Positions 19,475 through 23,546 of a stretch of 23,546 nt of DNA are shown here, piece by piece. A program made the position numbers and the translations under genes. How positions within the stretch are numbered: position 1 is the stretch's first letter; every line of letters begins with the position of its first letter. The stretch is from Zygnema circumcarinatum (lineage: Eukaryota > Streptophyta > Zygnematophyceae > Zygnematales > Zygnemataceae), in NCBI GenBank assembly GCA_037447605.1, contig CM074809.1, forward strand, positions 633,170 through 656,715, read 5' to 3'. Below the pieces are notes generated by a model. It made no database searches. It saw only the letters and a program-made list of their open reading frames with translations, and was not told where the DNA came from.

Positions 19475-20289
19475 CCTGATGGCACTGGCAACACGGGGGG
19501 TACTGTTGTTGCAAGCCGAGGCTTCAAAGGTTTCAGTCTTGGGCGTTCTCCAGGAATAACCGCTGCAGCTTCTGAGCTATAAGGAACTTGAGGAATTTCA
19601 GGTGGAGAAAGCATGTGAGGAGTCTGGACTTCTGCCATTTGCTGGTGGCTAAGGTGGCCAAGAGTTGCTTCTCCTGACAAACGACGACTTTGCTGAAGTG
19701 TGGAGGGTAAGGGGAACTGAGGCAGAGACTGAGACAGAGACTGAGGCATAGACTGAGGCAGAACTGAGGCAGGTGGACACGCGCGCATATGATGAAATTT
19801 GTTAAGCATGGACTGCAGGCCTCTAGGATCAATCTGAGCTTCCTGTGCGTCCTGATGACCCGTCGGTTGTGTGATTCCGGAATTAGCCTTCTCCCACTGC
19901 TGAAATGCTGCAGCATCCCTTCTGTCTGAAAAAACTGCCTTTCTGTGTTCTGAAAGTTTTTCAGCCTGCCATTGCTGCAGGGAGGGGGTCTCCGATGTGA
20001 CCGGATTATGCTGTACCTCCGGACACTCACCATTTCCTTGTTGGTTGTCAGTCTGCTCTATTCCTATGCTGCGTATAGGGCCATCGACTTTTCTAACAAC
20101 CTGAAAGCCCTTTTGGCTTGCTCCGAGAGTCAAACCATCCTGCTTTCCGGCCCCAACTTGAAAATACTCAAAACCTCTTTTGCTAATGCCTTCACGAGAG
20201 GGGCTCATCAGCGAGCAACGCGCAGCATCATTTTCGAACAATTTCGATGGGTCCCATTGCTTCGTGGCTTTTGGCCGTACGAGACACAT
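17486..20289 (-). CDS. R2R3-MYB transcription factor with C-terminal EAR-like motif, 6 exons, 506 aa
   Basis: Minus-strand exons in coding order: 20289-19476, 19312-19176, 18773-18633, 18406-18263, 17909-17868 and 17728-17486; phases agree throughout. Residues 1-310 are low in structure and rich in Gln, Ser and Pro. R2 holds W315, W335 and W354 (spacing 19 and 18), with GRNGRGCRDRWRNHL (346-360). R3 holds W367, W386 and W405 (18 and 18), with GNQWSKIATLLPGRT (383-397). The R2 domain is assembled across an intron: RRSWTP from exon 2 joins DEDMLLRRLVE from exon 3. The protein should bind DNA in the nucleus. It ends FDLNLRLALP; DLNLRL (498-503) matches both the LxLxL and DLN forms of the EAR repression motif, which recruits TOPLESS-type co-repressors in plants. 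Intron 1 uses a GC donor. Exon 5 (42 nt) is the least certain; the start could lie further upstream. Confidence 0.87.
19324..19365 (-). repeat. 9-bp tandem repeat of branch-point-like units in MYB intron 1
   Basis: On the sense strand GCTGATGTT recurs with a 9-bp period; GCTGAT occurs five times (plus-strand ATCAGC at 19324, 19333, 19342, 19351 and 19360). CTGAT fits the CTRAY branch-point consensus. The candidate branch adenosines lie about 12, 21, 30, 39 and 48 nt before the intron end at 19313. Confidence 0.7.
19378..19470. repeat. GA microsatellite tract in MYB intron 1
   Basis: Plus strand (AG)n, CT-rich in the sense strand, directly following the GC donor at 19475-19474. It makes the exon 1 frame appear to run on as a Leu-Ser repeat. 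Confidence 0.8.
19716..19773 (-). repeat. Coding 12-bp minisatellite in MYB exon 1
   Basis: Plus-strand ACTGAGGCAGAG-like units start at 19716, 19728, 19740, 19752 and 19763 (12, 12, 12, 11 and 11 nt). They encode a Pro-Gln-Ser/Leu-rich stretch in the MYB N-terminal region. Confidence 0.8.
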
Positions 20290-20373
20290 CTTGAAGGAGC
20301 TCAGGGGGACACTGTTGCAGCCTGCTTACACCAGAAAACCCACAACCCATAAATAAGAGGAGGTTCCACTCAC

Positions 20374-20445
20374 TGCTTCATATTCAAGGCCAGCCACTTG
20401 CGAATTCCAATTAGAATTCTGAATGCCCATTCGTCCCTCTGCCAT
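20374..20445 (-). other. Possible additional 5' exon of the MYB gene
   Basis: An ATG at 20445 opens 24 codons (MAEGRMGIQ to LEYEA) ending at a good donor, GTGAGT (20373-20368). Joining it in phase to 20289 would need an AAG acceptor just before that ATG; the CAG acceptors in between give stops. It may be the true start of the protein or only a short upstream reading frame in the leader. Confidence 0.35.
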
Positions 20446-20896
20446 CACCCTGAATACACGCGCTGCTCGGTAGCTCTCCCTAGGCTCATTCTCTCGCCCT
20501 CTCTATCACGAGCTCCTTCTCGCCAGCTCTCGCAATTTCTCAATATCCCTCATCCTCTAGCTCTTTCCTTATCTCTAATAGCCATGTTCTCACTTTCCTC
20601 TCACCCCACATCTCCCACTCGCTGTTTTCTCACTTCCGAACTCCCGCTTGCCCTCGTTCTTCTCCCTTCTCTCTCTTACACCCCCCACACACCAGAAGCT
20701 CCCTCTCTCCTTCCTAGATACAACGCTTTACTGCAGAGGCCCCAGCATATGTTTTTCTTTCAGCTTTCTGTCTCATAACAACCCGAAAAACTCCGCCCCT
20801 CATCTACCGCCATATCCGTTTTCATCACTCCTCTCTCTATCCCAGAACCTAGCCACCCCTCCCTTCCTCCCCATCCCTCTATCCCACTGCAAGCGC

Positions 20897-21041
20897 AAAA
20901 ATTAGGGTTATTCGGCAAAGGCAAAGGAAGCCGTCCGTACCTTTTACTCGCAGAGCTCCCAAGAAGAGCTCCCCTACATCCCGGACGGATGCAAAAAAAC
21001 CCAAACCCTACACCCTAAACCCAAATCCCGAAACCCTAAAA
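20897..21041 (-). promoter_or_regulatory. Telo-box cluster upstream of MYB
   Basis: AATTAGGGTT lies at about 20900-20909, and several CCCTAAA/ACCCTA words in plus orientation at 20997-21041. They are 450-600 bp from the proximal MYB start candidate, or could belong to a plus-strand transcript beginning near 21086. Confidence 0.45.
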
Positions 21042-21201
21042 AGAAACGAAGTACTCCCGCTTGCAGAAAGTATTAAGCAGAAGCTATGGCGGAGAGGGCA
21101 ACAAGGATGTGCAGTGACGGAAAGAAGACGCCTGGGGGTGGCTTTCAGGGCCTTTCTTCACTCGCCATCAGCCAATCTCCAGCCGCCATGTGTGCACTTT
21201 T

Positions 21202-21624
21202 GTACACGTGGCACATCGCCATTGGAGACACTCGACTGCAGGTCGCTGTGAAGGGCCCTCTAGGAGGTCCTGTCCGTACATGTGTACGAACGCGACCAGA
21301 CGGTACGGTCGTCACGTGCTCACTTCCGACAGCTCCATAGAACGGTGCGCCATAACGGCTGTCGCCGTGATAAACAACTGTGACTGCTGCATGTGTAGGA
21401 CCAAGAAGGTACAAAGTTTTCCAAATTGTACGAACGACGCTCCGCGATTGTGGGGCCGTCGAACCGACGTGTGGCGGAGCGGGCCGCCCAGCGCCAGCCG
21501 CGTTCTATGCTGGATGACGTCGCCAATCTTCTGAAAATCGTACATTGGTCCACGTAATCAGTGCTTTCGTAGTATCACCACTCACAGAGCGCCACGTCAT
21601 GCAGCTGAGATGCTCCGTCACGTG
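21202..21624. promoter_or_regulatory. G-box and GTAC motif cluster
   Basis: Perfect CACGTG at 21205-21210, 21313-21318 and 21619-21624, and seven GTAC words at 21202, 21276, 21284, 21303, 21409, 21428 and 21540. GCCACGTC near 21592 and 21767 are related ACGT elements. The combination repeats that seen at 5300-5780. Confidence 0.45.
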
Positions 21625-22055
21625 GCGGGCCGGGGATGACACGCGCGAACCGGCCCTCTGTCCCCCCTCCGCGGGAGCCGGAGCTCCCTCCCTCCCTCCA
21701 TCCCAGCAAAGGGGCGCGCGGATTGGCGGACGAGCGGACGGGGCGGGCGGAAGCCAATAGGGAAGTGCCACGTCGGCCGTTATCTTACCATGGACGAGCC
21801 AAGAGAAATTTTGACATGTACAAACCCAGCGAGAGGGTCTCAGTTAACGGGCTAAACACTTCTATGCTCCACTTAGGATATATCTAGCGTTCATCGTTTG
21901 CAGTTAGACGGCATAACTGGCGGTGCGTTATGGAATCCGTAGCTGAGACTGACCGACCTGAAACCGGCGTCTTGATCCATCGCGGGAAAAAAAAGTTGGA
22001 ACGTAAAAAGAAACCGCGAAGGAGAGAGGAGAGGATCCAAGGGATTGAACCATTG

Positions 22056-22223
22056 CCAATCTCAACCAATGGTCTGAACCAACGCCAACGGTTGCTAAGG
22101 GTTCATCCCATGGTTGGCTATGAACCAACCAATGGCAATGGCTGTCTACGAGTACGTCCAATTGTTGGAGCCATAGGAAATGATTGTCTAATAGTGAACC
22201 CAATGGTTGGAATCACTGCCAAT
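22056..22223 (+). repeat. Degenerate ~45-50-bp repeats carrying CCAAT boxes
   Basis: Six CCAAT words on the plus strand start at 22056, 22066, 22129, 22158, 22200 and 22219. Around them, phrases such as CCCATGGTTGG, CCAATTGTTGG and CCCAATGGTTGG, and TGGCTGTCTA or TGATTGTCTA, recur in the same order, so the block looks like a decayed tandem array. Confidence 0.6.
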
Positions 22224-22789
22224 GATTTATTCTCTCCGGTTTCATAACAACAGAGCAAGGTTGCAAGAACCTTTTACTTTGGGAAAATTGATGTTCAGTT
22301 TGATGCTTGCATGGGCCTATGCAGGAAGAATCTTTTGACTCCATGGATTTTGCCTCCGCCACCTTCACTCGCGCCCCAAAACTATGACGCTGAGTTTCTT
22401 CATGTTCTTGATTGCCGCTGTCGACAGCCCCTCCGTACAGGGCCTGCAAGCGGCAGTCCTTGGCACTGTGCTCGACGGCGAAGCCATCATCGGCACATGG
22501 ACAAAACCAACATAGAGAACCATGAGGAACCGGCCACAAAGCCATTTGTTTGAAGGACGAGCGAAAGAAAAGCGGAAGCAAATTTCTACTTTTGTAAAAA
22601 GCTCATGTTTGGAGGCGATGTGACTTAATCAAGGCCGTTACTTGCTTTCGACTTTAGCAAGTGACCTTAACGAGTGTTGTGTTCGGGCGTGCTTTGGTTT
22701 CCGCCAGCCCCCCTCCGCAGATATCCAAAAAGTGGGGCGGCTGTATCATTTTCCTAGAATTTTCCATCCCAAATCCTGTCTTGCTTACC

Positions 22790-22930
22790 GTACGCCCCAA
22801 GGCACACCCCTATTCCTACGTGGACAATACAAGCTGGACCAAACGCCTCTAGCTACACCCCAAATCATACGTGGACGTTGGAGCAAACGCCTCAAAGCAC
22901 ATCCCAAATCTTACGTGGACAAGCCATGCT
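22790..22930 (+). repeat. Three degenerate repeats around TACGTGGAC
   Basis: TACGTGGAC starts at 22817, 22868 and 22912, with shared flanks CACCCC-like, CAAATC, GCTGGAC and CAAACGCCTC. Spacings of 51 and 44 bp indicate a deletion in one copy. Confidence 0.7.
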
Positions 22931-23351
22931 GGACTGTACGTACGTCAGGCGCGAGCCACCTGGCAGAACGGGCGGCAATTCGGGCAGCGATTGCCGCATG
23001 CGGAGTTTGCCCGGCGCAACTGCACTTGCCGGCGGAACTAGCCGGCCGGCGTCTGCCAGACAGGCAGCTATTGCCGGTGTATCGCGATTCGGCTGGCGAT
23101 ATTCGCGATCTAAAAGCTGCAACCCAAAGGGCGTTTTGCACCATGCATGCAACAGCATGTCACCTTCGCACAGTACTTGTTCTCGGATTTCTCATCGTTT
23201 TGATTTCAGAATGAGTACTTTTCACAGAAAACGTCACTTTTGAAAGTACGGATGTTGATTTTTCTTTGCTCCCTCTCAAACAAAGATGATAAAATACCTT
23301 GCAGAGCGCCAGTTCCTGCAGCCGATGGCACATGCCACCGGCGCATGCACA

Positions 23352-23365
23352 CATGCATATGCATG
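23352..23365. repeat. 14-bp perfect palindrome CATGCATATGCATG
   Basis: Two inverted CATGCA words (the RY element bound by plant B3 factors) form a perfect palindrome. Another CATGCATG lies at about 23142-23149 and a G-box at 23450-23455. Confidence 0.6.
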
Positions 23366-23546
23366 GGTCGGCCGCAGGGCAAGAACGGAACTCAGCGCAA
23401 GGCGCTAGGCGGCCGACCAATCACAGCGTACCACGTCTGCGAGTTTGTCCACGTGGCAAATGCTGACTGGGTCCGTTCGGCCTTGGTAGCGCACGAAGAA
23501 GGGTGTTACCGTCAAAGTGCCGCTTCTGCAACGGATGGCACCCTCC

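Larger units (their letters stand above)
20446..23546. other. Upstream/intergenic region without a supportable gene
   Basis: From left: a pyrimidine-rich plus strand (20450-20890), likely MYB leader or promoter; telo-boxes; a G-box and GTAC cluster (21202-21624); a CCAAT repeat zone (22056-22223); a TACGTGGAC repeat zone (22790-22930); a GC-rich stretch with AATTGCC/GCCGG words (22960-23110); and RY-type CATGCA words (23141-23365). The open frames here are short, lack family patterns, and overlap on both strands. Confidence 0.5.

Noticed and set aside
21086-21340. 84-codon plus-strand frame beginning MAERATRM after a telo-box cluster
   Set aside because: The start context is good, but the body contains the G-box/GTAC cluster and shows no recognised domain; it could be a first exon, but nothing downstream joins to it.
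22213-22581. Minus-strand frame with a CWFCPC...H....C pattern resembling a zinc knuckle
   Set aside because: Spacing does not fit CCHC (C-x2-C-x4-H-x4-C) or other zinc-finger classes I know, and no adjoining exon was found.
1-23546. CRISPR arrays, prokaryotic operons, tRNA or rRNA genes
   Set aside because: No regularly spaced identical repeats with unique spacers, no tRNA B-box/cloverleaf candidates noticed by eye, and every confirmed gene is a spliced eukaryotic gene.

Overview
This window is nuclear DNA from an intron-rich photosynthetic eukaryote, most likely of the green lineage (a streptophyte alga or early-diverging land plant would fit; the species cannot be fixed from sequence alone). 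The reasons are a plastid-type translation factor IF-3 with a transit-peptide-like leader, a plant-type glycine-rich Mpv17/PMP22 protein, an R2R3-MYB ending in an EAR-like motif, plant telo-boxes (AAACCCTAA) near several gene starts, and abundant ACGT-core G-boxes. Protein-coding information is split into short exons, many of 34-95 nt, so single open reading frames mislead. I rebuilt five spliced genes by joining exons whose phases match and whose joined protein matches a family pattern. All but one of the chosen splice donors lie at plausible GT or GC sites without needing frame corrections.

Layout: (1) 1-1497 (+), the 3' part of a hybrid histidine kinase (HATPase plus receiver). (2) 2292-4854 (-), a complete 8-exon DUF2358/NTF2-like protein of 172 aa, convergent with the kinase. 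(3) 4855-9355, a 4.5-kb intergenic zone with a G-box array, degenerate tandem repeats, simple repeats, telomere-like motifs, a possible GC-rich single-exon membrane-protein gene (6823-7326, -) and a ~400-bp MITE (8397-8799). (4) 9356-12289 (+), a complete 7-exon Mpv17/PMP22-family membrane protein of 293 aa. (5) 12863-16410 (-), a complete 9-exon organellar, probably plastid, IF-3 of 376 aa, convergent with (4). (6) 17486-20289 (-), a 6-exon R2R3-MYB of 506 aa with a C-terminal EAR-like motif, possibly with one more 5' exon to 20445. (7) 20446-23546, the MYB upstream region, with telo-boxes, G-box/GTAC clusters, CCAAT-containing repeats and other degenerate tandem repeats; I find no supportable gene there.

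The genes do not form an operon or an obvious pathway. Two (Mpv17-like and IF-3) look plastid-targeted and share promoter-proximal features: a telo-box 60-80 bp upstream of the start codon and G-boxes inside the transit-peptide codons. I see no CRISPR array, tRNA, rRNA or prokaryotic system. The most notable observations are the EAR-tailed MYB with four-helix-typical Trp spacing and a Trp-retaining R3, a GC-AG intron carrying five tandem branch-point-like units, a MITE with TA target duplication, and the dense G-box repeat array.
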